From: Rhodoferax sp. TS-BS-61-7
GTDB lineage: Bacteria > Pseudomonadota > Gammaproteobacteria > Burkholderiales > Burkholderiaceae_C
DNA length: 64,000 nucleotides
Direction: 5' to 3'
Assembly (NCBI RefSeq): GCF_002943465.1
Contig: NZ_PTQY01000002.1
Coordinates: forward strand, 62,001-126,000
The first letter of the stretch is position 1, and the number at the start of each line of letters is the position of its first letter. The notes under the pieces were generated by a model. It did not search any database and had not been told where the DNA came from. It saw only the letters and a list, made by a program, of their open reading frames with translations. The translations under genes were made by a program, and so were the position numbers. Positions 1 to 11,720 of this stretch are shown here, one piece after another.

Positions 1-377
1 TTTTGCAGGCGCGAGTCGATGTTTTTGTAGCTGGGTACCAGACCAATGTTGACTTCTTGCACCAGCTTGGAGGCGATCAGGCGCCCGCTGGCATCACCGG
101 ATGCCGTGACCAGGTCGTAACCACCGGCCTTCATCAGGGACACCATTTCGTCCGAGGTGGCAGCGGTCTTGACATTGACCTTGCAGCCCGAAGACTTTTC
201 GAAGCTGGTGGTCCAGTCGTATTCCTTGACCGTTTCGCCGCGCTCGATGTAGCCGGCCCAAGCGATGATGTTGAGCTGCCCCTCCCCCTTGCCAAGTGCC
301 TTGGGGGGAGCTGCGAGGCTGGAGGTGGCGGCGGCCACGGCCAGCAAACCGGTGAGTAGTGCGCGGGTTTGGGACAT
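1..377 (-). CDS. ABC transporter periplasmic substrate-binding protein, polyamine (PotD) type, 3' end cut by window edge
   Basis: The minus strand is open from an ATG at 377 to the window edge, giving the first 125 residues. A signal peptide (about residues 1-23, hydrophobic core followed by SLAAP) precedes a family-1 solute-binding fold beginning QLNIIAWAGYIERGE and continuing with DEMVSLMKAGGYDLVTASGD, the pattern of putrescine/spermidine-type binding proteins. It should bind its ligand in the periplasm and deliver it to an ABC permease that would lie beyond the left edge. A CAGGAG ribosome binding site precedes the ATG. It is divergent from the LysR gene at 610, so that regulator may control it. 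The ligand cannot be settled from a fragment. Confidence 0.8.
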   Translation of the reverse strand, partial: MSQTRALLTGLLAVAAATSSLAAPPKALGKGEGQLNIIAWAGYIERGETVKEYDWTTSFEKSSGCKVNVKTAATSDEMVSLMKAGGYDLVTASGDASGRLIASKLVQEVNIGLVPSYKNIDSRLQ

Positions 378-450
378 GAAGAACTCCTGACGTTGGTTGT
401 TGGGGCGCGCAGGTGCGGGCCTGAAAAGCATCTTAGGTTTTGCCCTGGAC

Positions 451-478
451 TTGAACCATATCGCCAAGGCAATACAAT
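451..478 (+). promoter_or_regulatory. Candidate sigma-70 promoter for the LysR gene
   Basis: In the 232-bp AT-richer gap between the two divergent genes, TTGAAC (451-456) and TACAAT (473-478) are separated by 16 bp and point towards the regulator at 610. The match is by eye only. Confidence 0.35.
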
Positions 479-609
479 CCATCGGGAAAACAGAAACCTC
501 GCACCAAAAAACGTTTATTTAGTGGTTTACCCTATGCCTCAAAGCAGTGCATTTGCGGGTTTACCCTTTAAACGAGCCAAAAAGGTGCCTGAAATGAAGA
601 AATAGCGAA

Positions 610-1539
610 ATGAGCACGTCTTTCAAGAGCATTCGGTATTTCATAGCGGTGGCCGAATCTGGCTCCATTTCTGCTGCCATTCAGGAATTGGGCGTCTCGC
701 AATCAGTGGTTTCGGCCGCAATTGCCCAAATCGAGGCCGACCTGGGCACCCTGCTGTTCGAACGCCGGGCACGTGGCATGTCGCTCACCCATGCGGGCCA
801 CCAGTTTTTGCGCCACGCCCACCAAATTGAGGTGGCCATGCGCAACGCGCGCGATGCCCTGGCCTCCCGCCCCCATACCGTTACCGGCAGTCTCAACATC
901 GGGGTGACCAGCCTGATGGTGGGTTATTACCTGCCGTTTCTGCTGGACCGCTTCCGCCGCGTGTTTCCCCGCATCCAGGTGCAGATCACCGAAGACCGGC
1001 GCGATTACCTGGAGCATTTGCTGGTGAGTGGGGAGCTCGATGTCGCGCTGATCGTGGTGTCACAGCTGCAGAACTACCGCGCACTGGAGACCGAGACCAT
1101 TCTGCGCTCCGGCTGGCGGGTCTGGTGCCCGGTGAACCACCGGTTGGTTAGCGAGGAAAGAATCCAGGCCGCGGAGCTGGCGCAGCAGTCACTGATCCTG
1201 CTGCAGGTGGACGAGCTGGGCGATGCCACCACGGCGCTGTGGAATGCCGGCGGTGCCGACCCCAATGTGTTGATCCGTACCTCGTCGGTGGAGGCGGTGC
1301 GCAGCCTGGTAGCGACTGGGGCGGGCTGTTCGGTGTTGCCCGACATGTTGTACCGCCCTTGGTCGCTGGAGGGGGATCGCATTGAGGCACGGCCCTTGGT
1401 GCAGCCCTTGCCGCCACTGGATGTGGGGTTGGCTTGGCGCAAGGGGGCGGTGTTGCCGGAGTCGCTGAGCAACTTTTTGACGGCGGTGCGGCCTACGCTG
1501 GATGGGTATTTGCCGGCTACGGGGGGGCATTTGCGGTAG
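610..1539 (+). CDS. LysR-family transcriptional regulator
   Basis: 309 residues, the usual LysR length. Residues 1-60 form the winged helix-turn-helix (YFIAVAESGSISAAIQELGVSQSVVSAAIAQIE split around the recognition helix), followed by a linker helix and a periplasmic-binding-like effector domain (about 90-300). It binds DNA as a multimer and responds to a small ligand. Its divergent position suggests control of the binding-protein gene at 377 and of any transport operon beyond the window. The ATG at 610 is the first in frame with the helix-turn-helix. The ligand is not predictable. Confidence 0.9.
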   Translation: MSTSFKSIRYFIAVAESGSISAAIQELGVSQSVVSAAIAQIEADLGTLLFERRARGMSLTHAGHQFLRHAHQIEVAMRNARDALASRPHTVTGSLNIGVTSLMVGYYLPFLLDRFRRVFPRIQVQITEDRRDYLEHLLVSGELDVALIVVSQLQNYRALETETILRSGWRVWCPVNHRLVSEERIQAAELAQQSLILLQVDELGDATTALWNAGGADPNVLIRTSSVEAVRSLVATGAGCSVLPDMLYRPWSLEGDRIEARPLVQPLPPLDVGLAWRKGAVLPESLSNFLTAVRPTLDGYLPATGGHLR

Positions 1540-1540
1540 T

Positions 1541-1954
1541 TTTTGGTTGGGTTAGACCGCTTTTTTGGACACCCACTCCCCCAGCCCCTCGCCCCGTCGG
1601 CGAGGGGAGCTTTTAACAGCCGTATTTTTTCGTTGTGCGCCGACTACATGGCTACTGGAGTTTTGTTGCGACTGTTTGTTCGCTCCACGGCCCCGGGCGG
1701 CGGTTGTAGGACTTCTGATGGGTGTGCGCGGAACCGCTGGCGGCTGCGCACGCCAGGAGTGGAGCGCAAGCACGTTCGTGGCCACTACAACCGTTGGCAC
1801 TGGCCGTGGCGCACCCACCCGCTGGCGACAGTCCTTGTGTAGCACCGCAGCCGGAGCAACACCACCAAATCGGCTGTTAAAAAGGCTCCCCTCGCCGACG
1901 GGGCGAGGGGCTGGGGGAGTGGGTGTCCAAAAAAGCGGTGCAGCCCAACAAAAA
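1541..1954. repeat. Long inverted repeat element, two arms of about 82 bp around a 248-bp core
   Basis: The left arm (1541-1622) and the reverse complement of the right arm (1871-1954) are nearly identical: both run through ACCGCTTTTTTGGACACC, the CCCCTCGCCCCGTCGGCGAG segment and AACAGCCG, with only a few differences. Each arm carries its own inner palindrome. The core (1623-1870) has further inverted pieces (GGTTGTAG near 1700, CTACAACC near 1785) and no convincing gene. It fills the gap between the convergent LysR and FAH genes, so it could end transcription from both sides. It resembles a miniature transposable element without an obvious target duplication. Confidence 0.85.
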
Positions 1955-1961
1955 AAGTGAG

Positions 1962-3131
1962 TTACAGCAACCCACGCTTAGCCAAGTTGCGCATCAGGTG
2001 CGAAGCGCCGAAAGTCCAAGGTGGGCAGTGGTCCGTAGCCTGCATGCGGTTGCGCAGCGTGCCCAGCTTGGGGCTGGTGATGGTCACCACATCGCCCAGT
2101 TTGTGGGTGAATCCACTGCCCGGCGCATCGCGGTCCTGCACGGGCGCAAACAGCGTGCCCAAAAACAGCATGGCGCCATCCGGGTACTGGTGGTGCGCCC
2201 CCATCAGTTGGCCCGCCAATGCCAGCGGGTCGCGGCTGATGCGGGCCATAGACGAATAACCGTCCATCACAAAACCATCTTCCCCTTCCACCCGCAGGCT
2301 CAGCTCGGCCTGGCGCACGTCGTCGATGTTGAAGCTGGTATCAAACAAGCGGATGAAAGGACCAATGGCCGCCGAGGCGTTGTTGTCCTTGGCCTTGCCC
2401 AGCAGTAGGGCCGAGCGGCCTTCCACATCGCGCAGGTTCACGTCGTTACCCAGGGTGGCGCCCACCACCTGGCCGCGCGAGTTGATGGTCAGCACCACTT
2501 CGGGTTCCGGGTTGTTCCAGTGGGATGCGGGGTGCAGACCTGCGTCGGCCCCGCAGCCCACGGCGGCCAGCACTGGAGCCTTGGTAAAAATTTCTGCGTC
2601 CGGGCCAATGCCAACCTCCAGGTACTGGCTCCAGGCGCCTTGGGCGATGAGCACTTGTTTGAGCGCCATGGCCTGCTCGGAGCCCGGTGTCAGCTTGGAG
2701 AGGTCGTCGCCAATCAGTGCCTGAATTTCGGTGCGGATCGCGACGGCAGCGGCCGGGTTGCCGCGTGCCTTTTCTTCAATCACGCGCTCCAGCATGGAGG
2801 TGGCAAAGGTCACGCCTGCTGCCTTGATGGCTTGCAGGTCACAAGGCGCCAATAGCCAAGGGCGGTCTTGCTTGTTCTGGTGGCCGTTGCTGTTGGCCAG
2901 TAAATCTTCTAGGCTGCAAACCACCTTTCCTTGAGCCGCCCGCAGAGCAGCGGCGGGGTCGGGGGTTTCGCAGAGATCGCGCACGGTGGGGTAGGTAGCA
3001 CTGATGTCCAGCACCATGCCGTCACGCAGCGCCACCACGCTGGGGCCTTGCACGTCGGGGCGCCAGATGCGGCCGACCAGGGCACCTTGGGTGCCGTCGA
3101 GGGGGAGGGTGTTGTCGGGAGTGAGTTGCAT
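1962..3131 (-). CDS. Fumarylacetoacetate hydrolase (FAH) family protein
   Basis: 389 residues. The C-terminal half carries the FAH-fold metal site: E180, the NPEPEVVL motif (E209, E211) and D230 in GNDVNLRDVEG, followed by GKAKDNNASAAIGP. Members hydrolyse or dehydrate acyl-pyruvate-like or 2-keto-3-deoxy acids with a divalent metal in the cytoplasm. It is the last gene of the minus-strand operon, only 4 bp after dctM. With a TRAP porter and a Schiff-base aldolase-family lyase alongside, a role as a 2-keto-3-deoxy sugar acid dehydratase is likely. The exact substrate is not readable from sequence. Confidence 0.85.
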   Translation of the reverse strand: MQLTPDNTLPLDGTQGALVGRIWRPDVQGPSVVALRDGMVLDISATYPTVRDLCETPDPAAALRAAQGKVVCSLEDLLANSNGHQNKQDRPWLLAPCDLQAIKAAGVTFATSMLERVIEEKARGNPAAAVAIRTEIQALIGDDLSKLTPGSEQAMALKQVLIAQGAWSQYLEVGIGPDAEIFTKAPVLAAVGCGADAGLHPASHWNNPEPEVVLTINSRGQVVGATLGNDVNLRDVEGRSALLLGKAKDNNASAAIGPFIRLFDTSFNIDDVRQAELSLRVEGEDGFVMDGYSSMARISRDPLALAGQLMGAHHQYPDGAMLFLGTLFAPVQDRDAPGSGFTHKLGDVVTITSPKLGTLRNRMQATDHCPPWTFGASHLMRNLAKRGLL

Positions 3132-3135
3132 CGTT

Positions 3136-4434
3136 TTATCCAGTCACATAACCCATGGTCTGGGGCAGCCAAAGCACGATTTGGGGGAAGCAGGTGATTG
3201 CCAGCAGCAGGCACAAGAGCATGACGAGGAAGGGCCAGCCTTCTTTCATCATCTCGCCAATCGGAATGCCGGTGAGAGCTTTGGTAACAAACAGCAGCAT
3301 GCCAAAAGGTGGGTGAATCAGGCCAATCATCATGTTGAGCACCACCAGCACACCAAAGTGCACCAAATCCACACCCAGTAGCTTGGCTGCGGGCAGCAAC
3401 ATGGGCACAAACACCAGCAGCAGCACGGATACATCCAGAAAGCAGCCCAGCACCAGGAACATGACGTTCACCAGCAGCAAAAACTGGATTTTGGTGAGGT
3501 CCATGCTGTCCACCCACGTCGCCATGCTTTGGGGAACACCCTCGGCGGTGAAGGCGTAGTTCAGCATGAAGGAGCCAGCCAGGATGATCGTGATGACGGC
3601 GCTGCCGCGTGTGGACTCCAGCACCACGCCCCAAAAGCTGCGCCAGGTGAGTGCGCGGAACACCACGGTGGACAAAATCAGCGCATGCAGCGCGGCCACG
3701 GCCGCTGCTTCTGTGGGGGTAAAAGCGCCCGAGTAGATGCCACCGAGCAAGACGATAGGCATAGACAAAGGCAGAGCACCACGGAAGATCAGACCTGCCC
3801 ACTCGGAGCGGGGCACCGGCTCGTCACGCGGCATATTGCGTTTGACCGCAATGATGTGGACCACAAACATCATCAGCCCGGCCATCAGAAAGCCCGGCAC
3901 CACACCGCCCAGGAACAGTGCGCCCACGGAGGCGCCCGACACCAGGGCATAGATGACCATGGGAATGCTGGGTGGAATGATGGGCCCCAGCGTGGCACTG
4001 GCCACCACCACGGCACCGGCAAACCCGCGTGTGTACTCCGGCTTTTTCAGCATCTGGCGAATGGTTACCAGGCCGGGGCCCGCGGCATCGGCAATGGCAC
4101 TGCCGCTCATGCCAGAGAAGATCACACTGACCAAAATGTCCACCTGCGCCAGGCCACCGCGCATGCGGCCCACCAGGATGCGGCAGAAGTCAAAAATGCG
4201 CTCACTCACGGTGCCCGCATTCATGATGTTGGCGGCAAACACAAACAACGGCACCGCCAGCAACACATAGCTGTTGTAGAGACCGTTGCCTACCTGTTCG
4301 GCCACCAGGCCTACATCCTGGCCTTTGACCAGCAGGTAGGCCACGCCCGACACCAGCATGGAAAAACCGATAGGCATGCGCAGCAGCAGGCCTGCCACCA
4401 TCACGCCAACAAGAATCCAGATTCCAGAGGTCAT
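3136..4434 (-). CDS. dctM: TRAP transporter large permease, DctM type
   Basis: 432 residues, almost all hydrophobic, with about 12 membrane segments. It has the TRAP-M signatures SGMSGSAIADAAGPG and LGPIIPPSIPMVIYA. DctM forms the translocation channel for a sodium-driven, binding-protein-dependent uptake system in the inner membrane. I chose the ATG at 4434 because it overlaps the dctQ stop codon (ATGA) and starts the first membrane helix directly; the longer open frame upstream is just the antisense-like continuation through dctQ. The downstream FAH gene follows after 4 bp. Confidence 0.93.
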   Translation of the reverse strand: MTSGIWILVGVMVAGLLLRMPIGFSMLVSGVAYLLVKGQDVGLVAEQVGNGLYNSYVLLAVPLFVFAANIMNAGTVSERIFDFCRILVGRMRGGLAQVDILVSVIFSGMSGSAIADAAGPGLVTIRQMLKKPEYTRGFAGAVVVASATLGPIIPPSIPMVIYALVSGASVGALFLGGVVPGFLMAGLMMFVVHIIAVKRNMPRDEPVPRSEWAGLIFRGALPLSMPIVLLGGIYSGAFTPTEAAAVAALHALILSTVVFRALTWRSFWGVVLESTRGSAVITIILAGSFMLNYAFTAEGVPQSMATWVDSMDLTKIQFLLLVNVMFLVLGCFLDVSVLLLVFVPMLLPAAKLLGVDLVHFGVLVVLNMMIGLIHPPFGMLLFVTKALTGIPIGEMMKEGWPFLVMLLCLLLAITCFPQIVLWLPQTMGYVTG

Positions 4435-4910
4435 AGTCGCAATTCCGCTTCCAGGCCGATGCCACGCACGGCGTTCCAGATGGCCCAGGCGCTGCGGATG
4501 ACCAGGGCGATCAAGAGCAACACAAACGGCAAGAAAATCCACATAAACGGCAGGCTCAGCACGGGTGAACCTTCGCGGGCCATGAAGTGCACATAGTCCC
4601 AACTGGCAGGAATGGCCACCAGGGCCAGGCCACCCACCATCAGGTTGCCCACAATGCGCATGGCTTGGCGGGTGCGGGTGTTCACGCTGTTCCACACCAG
4701 GTCAAACACCACGTGTTCGCGCTCTGGCACCACGGCAGCTGCGGCCCACAGAATCACCCACACGTACAAAATGACGGCCGCCTCATCGGTCCACGGCAAG
4801 GGCTTGTTGAAGCCAAAACGCGCTGTTATCTGGATGATGAACACGACAAACAGGGTCAGGAAAAGGCCGCCGCCCAGAAGGTTGGCGGCCTGTTGCAATC
4901 GACGCAACAT
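4431..4910 (-). CDS. dctQ: TRAP transporter small permease, DctQ type
   Basis: 159 residues with four predicted membrane helices, including the typical WTDEAAVILYVWVILWAAAA stretch between helices 1 and 2. DctQ pairs with DctM in the inner membrane and is needed for its assembly. The stop overlaps the dctM start by 4 bp, and dctP ends 14 bp upstream of its start, so the three subunits are translated from one message. Confidence 0.92.
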   Translation of the reverse strand: MLRRLQQAANLLGGGLFLTLFVVFIIQITARFGFNKPLPWTDEAAVILYVWVILWAAAAVVPEREHVVFDLVWNSVNTRTRQAMRIVGNLMVGGLALVAIPASWDYVHFMAREGSPVLSLPFMWIFLPFVLLLIALVIRSAWAIWNAVRGIGLEAELRL

Positions 4911-4924
4911 GGGGAATGCGTCGC

Positions 4925-5926
4925 TTATTTGGTCGCGTTGATGCGATCCAGCAGACCCTTGGGCCAGACCTTGGCGTAGTCAGACGTCTGGTAGGTGGTC
5001 TGCACCGATTTGCGGAAGGCGTCCACATCGGGGGTGATGACCTGCAGGCCTTCCTTCTTGAAGAACTCCACCAACTGGCCTTCTTCCTTGATGCGGTTTT
5101 CGTTGTTGTAGGCCGCGGCTGCCTGGGCGGCGGCGGTCACCTTTTGTTTTTGTGCGGTGGTCAGTGCGTTGAAGCTCTTGTTGGAGATGGCGATGAAGAT
5201 GCCGTCCACCAGGTGGCTGGTCAGCACCAACTGCTTGGTCACCTCATAAAACTTGGCCGCGCGCACCGAGGGCAGAGGGTTGTCCTGGCCATCGATGGTG
5301 CCGGTCTTCAGGCCCATGTAGACCTCGCCAAAGGCCAGCGGGGTGGCGGTGGCGCCCAAGGCTTCGCCCAGGAACAGCCATTCCTTGGAGCCGGGCATGC
5401 GCAGCTTCACGCCTTTCAGGTCGGCCGGGGTCTTAACCGGTTTGGCTTCGCGCATGTTGACCTGGCGGGTGCCCAGGTACACGGTGGCCAGCGGGGTGAC
5501 TTCCATTTTTTCAGACACCAGCTTGAACAGCTCGGCACCGATGGGGCCGTTGAAGATTTTTTGCTGCTGCTCGGGGTCGCGCACCACGTAACCCGCGGTG
5601 AAGATGGAGAACTCGGGCACCAGCTTGGCAATGTCAAATGCGGAAATGCTGGACAGCTCCAGGTTGCCACGCGCCATGGCGGCGGGTTCGGTGCCTTGTT
5701 TGAAGAGTGTGGCGTTCAGGTTGATCTGCACGTCAAATTCGCCTGGAGCCGTCTTTTCGAGTTGCTCTTTGAACACAGTCCACATCTTGGCGTGCCAGTC
5801 ATCGGGCACGGCGGGTGTGGAGATGCGCAGCACGGTTTTGGTCTGTGCCATGGCGGGCAGGGCGCTAGCGCCCAGGGCAGCAGCAGCACCCAGCAGGGTG
5901 CGACGGTTCAGGTGGGATGTGGTCAT
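4925..5926 (-). CDS. dctP: TRAP transporter periplasmic solute-binding protein, DctP type
   Basis: 333 residues. The N-terminus NRRTLLGAAAALGASALPAM is a signal peptide with a twin-arginine look and cleavage near AMAQ. The body is a DctP fold with the family stretch LKGVKLRMPGSKEW and, later, the arginine-containing region that pins the ligand carboxylate (YLGTRQVNM). It captures an organic acid in the periplasm and hands it to DctQM. The lyase and FAH genes in the same operon argue for a sugar acid or hydroxy acid as ligand; that is inference. Confidence 0.92.
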   Translation of the reverse strand: MTTSHLNRRTLLGAAAALGASALPAMAQTKTVLRISTPAVPDDWHAKMWTVFKEQLEKTAPGEFDVQINLNATLFKQGTEPAAMARGNLELSSISAFDIAKLVPEFSIFTAGYVVRDPEQQQKIFNGPIGAELFKLVSEKMEVTPLATVYLGTRQVNMREAKPVKTPADLKGVKLRMPGSKEWLFLGEALGATATPLAFGEVYMGLKTGTIDGQDNPLPSVRAAKFYEVTKQLVLTSHLVDGIFIAISNKSFNALTTAQKQKVTAAAQAAAAYNNENRIKEEGQLVEFFKKEGLQVITPDVDAFRKSVQTTYQTSDYAKVWPKGLLDRINATK

Positions 5927-5959
5927 GGTTGTGTCTCCTTTAGTTATGTCAATCTCAAA

Positions 5960-6874
5960 TCACAGGTGGCTCAAAGCGCTACCGATGGCACGATAACCGC
6001 TGCGCACGGTTTCCAGCTCGGTGTTATCCAAGGGGCTCAGCGGTGCGCGCATGGTTAGCCAGGCGTTGTCACCGGTCTGTTCGGCCAGCATGGCTTTGTA
6101 CACGCCTACAAAGGGCATGCCGGGCTTGATGGAGAGCAGCTTGAGCAGGTCCAGAATCAGCTGGGCATCGGCTGGCGCCACTTTGTCGGGGGCGCTCATC
6201 ACACGTTTCATGAGGCGCGGCGCAATATTGGCCAAACCGTTGATGGAGCCGGAACCGCCTTCACACATCACGGGGGCCACATCAGGCTCAGCGCCCACCA
6301 AAATGGCCAGTTGTGGGAAAGCGCGTGCCAGCGCCAGGGAATGGGCCCGGTCGCCGCTGCTGTCTTTCACCCCCACCACCTGACCGGGGTGGCGGCGCAC
6401 CAGCTCGGCAATGGCGGCGTGTGAAAAACCAAAGGTGCTCATGGCGGGGAAGTGGTAGAGCAGCAGTTTCAGGCCATCGTCCCCAATGCCGCGCACCACT
6501 TGCGACACGGCTTCAATGATGCCCGCGTCGCGCGGTTGGTTGAAGAAGAACGGCGGCATCAGCATTTGGCGGTGCACACCCAGGCGGCTGGCGTGTTGGC
6601 CCAGTTCAATCGCCTCGCCCAGCGCCAGTGCGGTGGTGGTGACGATGATCTGGTCGGCTCGAATACCTGCGCCCAGCATGGATTCGAGCAAGCCTTTGCG
6701 TTCGGCCACGGTGAAGGCCGGGCCTTCACCTGTGGTGCCAAACAGGGTGACACCGTCGCAACCGGCTTGCAGCAGGCGCTGGGCATGGGCAATGGCACGC
6801 GGGGTGTCGAGCGCGCCGTCGGTGGTGACGGGCAACAACAGGGCAGGCCAGAGGCCGTGGATATCGGGGTTCAA
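5960..6874 (-). CDS. Dihydrodipicolinate synthase/N-acetylneuraminate lyase family protein
   Basis: 304 residues from a TTG start. It has the family GTTGEG loop (46-51), Y140 in LLLYHFP and the Schiff-base lysine K170 in VVGVKDSSGD. Enzymes of this class I aldolase family cleave, condense or dehydrate 2-keto acids. In this operon (TRAP porter, FAH protein, GntR regulator) a 2-keto-3-deoxy or 5-keto-4-deoxy sugar acid is a more likely substrate than lysine precursors. The TTG at 6874 overlaps the gntR stop (TTGA) and has AAGGAG six bases upstream; an ATG at 6907 lies inside gntR and has no such site. Confidence 0.88.
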   Translation of the reverse strand: MNPDIHGLWPALLLPVTTDGALDTPRAIAHAQRLLQAGCDGVTLFGTTGEGPAFTVAERKGLLESMLGAGIRADQIIVTTTALALGEAIELGQHASRLGVHRQMLMPPFFFNQPRDAGIIEAVSQVVRGIGDDGLKLLLYHFPAMSTFGFSHAAIAELVRRHPGQVVGVKDSSGDRAHSLALARAFPQLAILVGAEPDVAPVMCEGGSGSINGLANIAPRLMKRVMSAPDKVAPADAQLILDLLKLLSIKPGMPFVGVYKAMLAEQTGDNAWLTMRAPLSPLDNTELETVRSGYRAIGSALSHL

Positions 6875-7620
6875 ACGCTTCTCCTTGGGGTGTGGGGGGT
6901 GTTCCATTCGCTGCGCACCTGTTCCAGGGGCGCGTTCATCACGCGACTGCGCGCGCTACTGATGTGGTCTTCGAGCAACTCCACCGCCAGTGCGGCGTTG
7001 CGTTGGCGCAGGGCTTCGATAAAGCGCAGGTGCTCCTGCATGGCCGGAATCAATCGGCTGGGCGTGATCACGCTGTGCTCCAGCTTGATCAGGCGCACGC
7101 GCAGGCTGTTCACGCGGTACTGCTCGGAAATGATGTCGTTGCCCAGCGCGTCGACCATGCGGTCGTGCAAGCCCCAGTCCACGGCCTGGGCGTCGTCCAG
7201 CAGGGCGGTGTCGTTCAGCGCATCCGGGGCTTCGGCACGGTGCAAGATGTCGCGGTGGCTGGCCTCAATGGCGGCCAGCTCGGTCTCGCTGGCGCTGCGC
7301 ACAAAGTTCAGCACCGCCTCGCGCTCAATCATGGAGCGCACCTGGAAGGCATTGCGGATCAACTTGAGGTCCACATGCGCCACCTGCAGGCCGCGCTGGG
7401 GTACGGTCTTTACCAGGCCGGCGGCTTCCAGGCGGGGGATCATCTCGCGCACGGCGCCCAGGGGCATGTCCAGCAGGGCCATCAGCTCGCGCTGCGAGAT
7501 GAACTGCCCGGCGCGTATGCCGCCGTTGAAGATTTGCTGGGTGAAGCCCTGGTAGGCGCGCGCACGCTGGCTGGTGGTGTCGTCGGGGGCGGTGGCTGCA
7601 GCCTGTGTCATGACTGACAT
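6871..7620 (-). CDS. GntR-family (FCD domain) transcriptional regulator
   Basis: 249 residues. The N-terminal winged helix (about 20-85, with FISQRELMALLDMPLGAVREMIPRL split over the recognition helix) is followed by an all-helical FCD ligand domain (about 95-230) with the scattered D/H residues that bind a metal and an organic acid. It heads the transport-catabolism operon and is translationally coupled to the lyase gene, so it is most likely the local, acid-responsive repressor. The start could be the ATG at 7620 or the second ATG four codons in. An inverted TGTCA-tgac-TGACA lies across the start region and could be an operator. Confidence 0.9.
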   Translation of the reverse strand: MSVMTQAAATAPDDTTSQRARAYQGFTQQIFNGGIRAGQFISQRELMALLDMPLGAVREMIPRLEAAGLVKTVPQRGLQVAHVDLKLIRNAFQVRSMIEREAVLNFVRSASETELAAIEASHRDILHRAEAPDALNDTALLDDAQAVDWGLHDRMVDALGNDIISEQYRVNSLRVRLIKLEHSVITPSRLIPAMQEHLRFIEALRQRNAALAVELLEDHISSARSRVMNAPLEQVRSEWNTPHTPRRSV

Positions 7621-7752
7621 GTTAGTTAAATTTCAATGCGAAATGCATGGTGTTTACCCTTGTGCGGGGCCTTGTGGGGTGCGGGCGGGCTGTCGCCCCG
7701 GGGCGGCGATAATAGAAGGCTCTATTGACCCCACGCGCGAAGAAAACCAGAC

Positions 7753-10614
<2,862 letters not shown>

Positions 10615-10628
10615 GTGGCTGTGGATGT

Positions 10629-10688
10629 GCTATCAAATAGGGAGCTGCTTGCGCATATTCCATGCGGGCTAGAGCCCTATTTGATGCA
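10629..10688 (+). repeat. 60-bp palindromic repeat, copy A (intergenic)
   Basis: Between alaS and the tlpA-like gene. The ends ATCAAATAGGG and CCCTATTTGAT are perfect 11-bp inverted repeats, and the core AGCTGCTTGCGCATATTCC is shared with the copies at 25.7, 41.6, 46.2, 52.3 and 63.7 kb. Confidence 0.85.
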
Positions 10689-10691
10689 TAA

Positions 10692-11237
10692 ATGCCCATG
10701 AAACGCCGCCACCTGCTGGGCGCCTTGGGCGTGGCAAGTGTGGCGCCTTGGGCTGGGTTTGCCGCAGCCAGCCCGGGTTTTGACGTGTTGGCCTGGAACC
10801 GCCAACACACCCAGCCGCCCGTGGACTGGGTGGACCTGGAAGGCAAACGCTGGAACCTGCCTGCGCTCAAGGGCCGTGCGGTTTTGCTGAACTTCTGGGC
10901 CAGTTGGTGTGAACCCTGCCGCGCCGAGATGCCCGCACTGCAAACCCTGGCCGAACGCGAGCGCGAACGCCTGGTGGTACTCACCATCAACCTCAAAGAA
11001 TCTTCCGAGGCTATCGCCCGTTTTGTGCAAAACACGGGTCTGGTTTTGCCTGTGGTGCGCGATGTACAAGGCGACACTGCCAAAGCCTGGGGTATCCGCA
11101 TTTACCCCTCCACGGTGTTGATTGATTCCGACGGCCGGACGCGCAGTGTGGTACGTGGCGCGCTGGACTGGGCTGGGCCCGAGGGGGAGCGCCTTTGGCA
11201 GCCCCTGCTGCAGCCTCAGCGCGCGCGCAAGCGCTGA
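10692..11237 (+). CDS. TlpA/ResA-like thioredoxin-family protein
   Basis: 181 residues. An N-terminal RRHLLGALGVASVAPWAG segment looks like a Tat-style export signal or anchor. The thioredoxin domain carries the active site WASWCEPC (C73, C76) and a cis-proline in YPSTVLID. Such proteins act as periplasmic thiol-disulfide reductases, often for cytochrome c or copper-centre maturation. A second ATG two codons in (10698) is an equally good start. Its 3' end overlaps the convergent thioredoxin gene by 22 bp. Confidence 0.87.
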   Translation: MPMKRRHLLGALGVASVAPWAGFAAASPGFDVLAWNRQHTQPPVDWVDLEGKRWNLPALKGRAVLLNFWASWCEPCRAEMPALQTLAERERERLVVLTINLKESSEAIARFVQNTGLVLPVVRDVQGDTAKAWGIRIYPSTVLIDSDGRTRSVVRGALDWAGPEGERLWQPLLQPQRARKR

Positions 11238-11584
11238 GCCAAGGCCAGCACCTCGGGGGCCTGCACGGCGCGCGCATCGGGCGCGCTGCTGGATTGGATG
11301 AGCCGGCGCAGGGTCTCCAGGTGTGGCATCACGGTGCCAAAAAAACGGGGCTGCGTGCCCTGCGCAATCAGGATGGTGGGAAAGTTCTCCACCTCGACCG
11401 GGTCCACCAGGTCGGCCTCGTCCTCAATATCGACCCACACAAAACGCGCGCCGGGAAAGTCGGCCTGCAGCTGGGCAAACAGCGGCTGGTACTCGGTGCA
11501 GGTGCCACACCACTGGGCACACAGGCAGGCCACCAGCAGTGGGGCGCTAGAGGTAGTTTCGGACGGGGCGGAGGCGTGGGGCAT
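11216..11584 (-). CDS. Thioredoxin-family protein
   Basis: 122 residues, one thioredoxin fold without a signal peptide. The active site is AQWCGTC (C26, C29) with cis-proline in ENFPTILI and the VWVDIEDEAD strand typical of cytoplasmic thioredoxins. It probably reduces protein disulfides in the cytosol; the partner is unknown. It is convergent with, and overlaps, the TlpA-like gene, so the two thiol proteins are unlikely to share a transcript. Confidence 0.87.
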   Translation of the reverse strand: MPHASAPSETTSSAPLLVACLCAQWCGTCTEYQPLFAQLQADFPGARFVWVDIEDEADLVDPVEVENFPTILIAQGTQPRFFGTVMPHLETLRRLIQSSSAPDARAVQAPEVLALAQRLRAR

Positions 11585-11720
11585 GGCGGTCGCGCTAATG
11601 ACTCAAATCAATATCGATATAACAAGTCGTGGGGGTATGGAGTTTTACAATATAGGGTTTCGCCCTAGCCGAAAGTGGCTGCGGGCATTTCCCACTGACT
11701 GACCCTCACCCAAGGCCCCC

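Noticed and set aside
4-359. ORF on + strand, 118 aa
   Set aside because: Antisense of the binding-protein gene, which has a signal peptide and family motifs on the minus strand.
3529-4596. Long + strand ORF, 355 aa
   Set aside because: His/Gln-rich antisense translation of dctM and dctQ.
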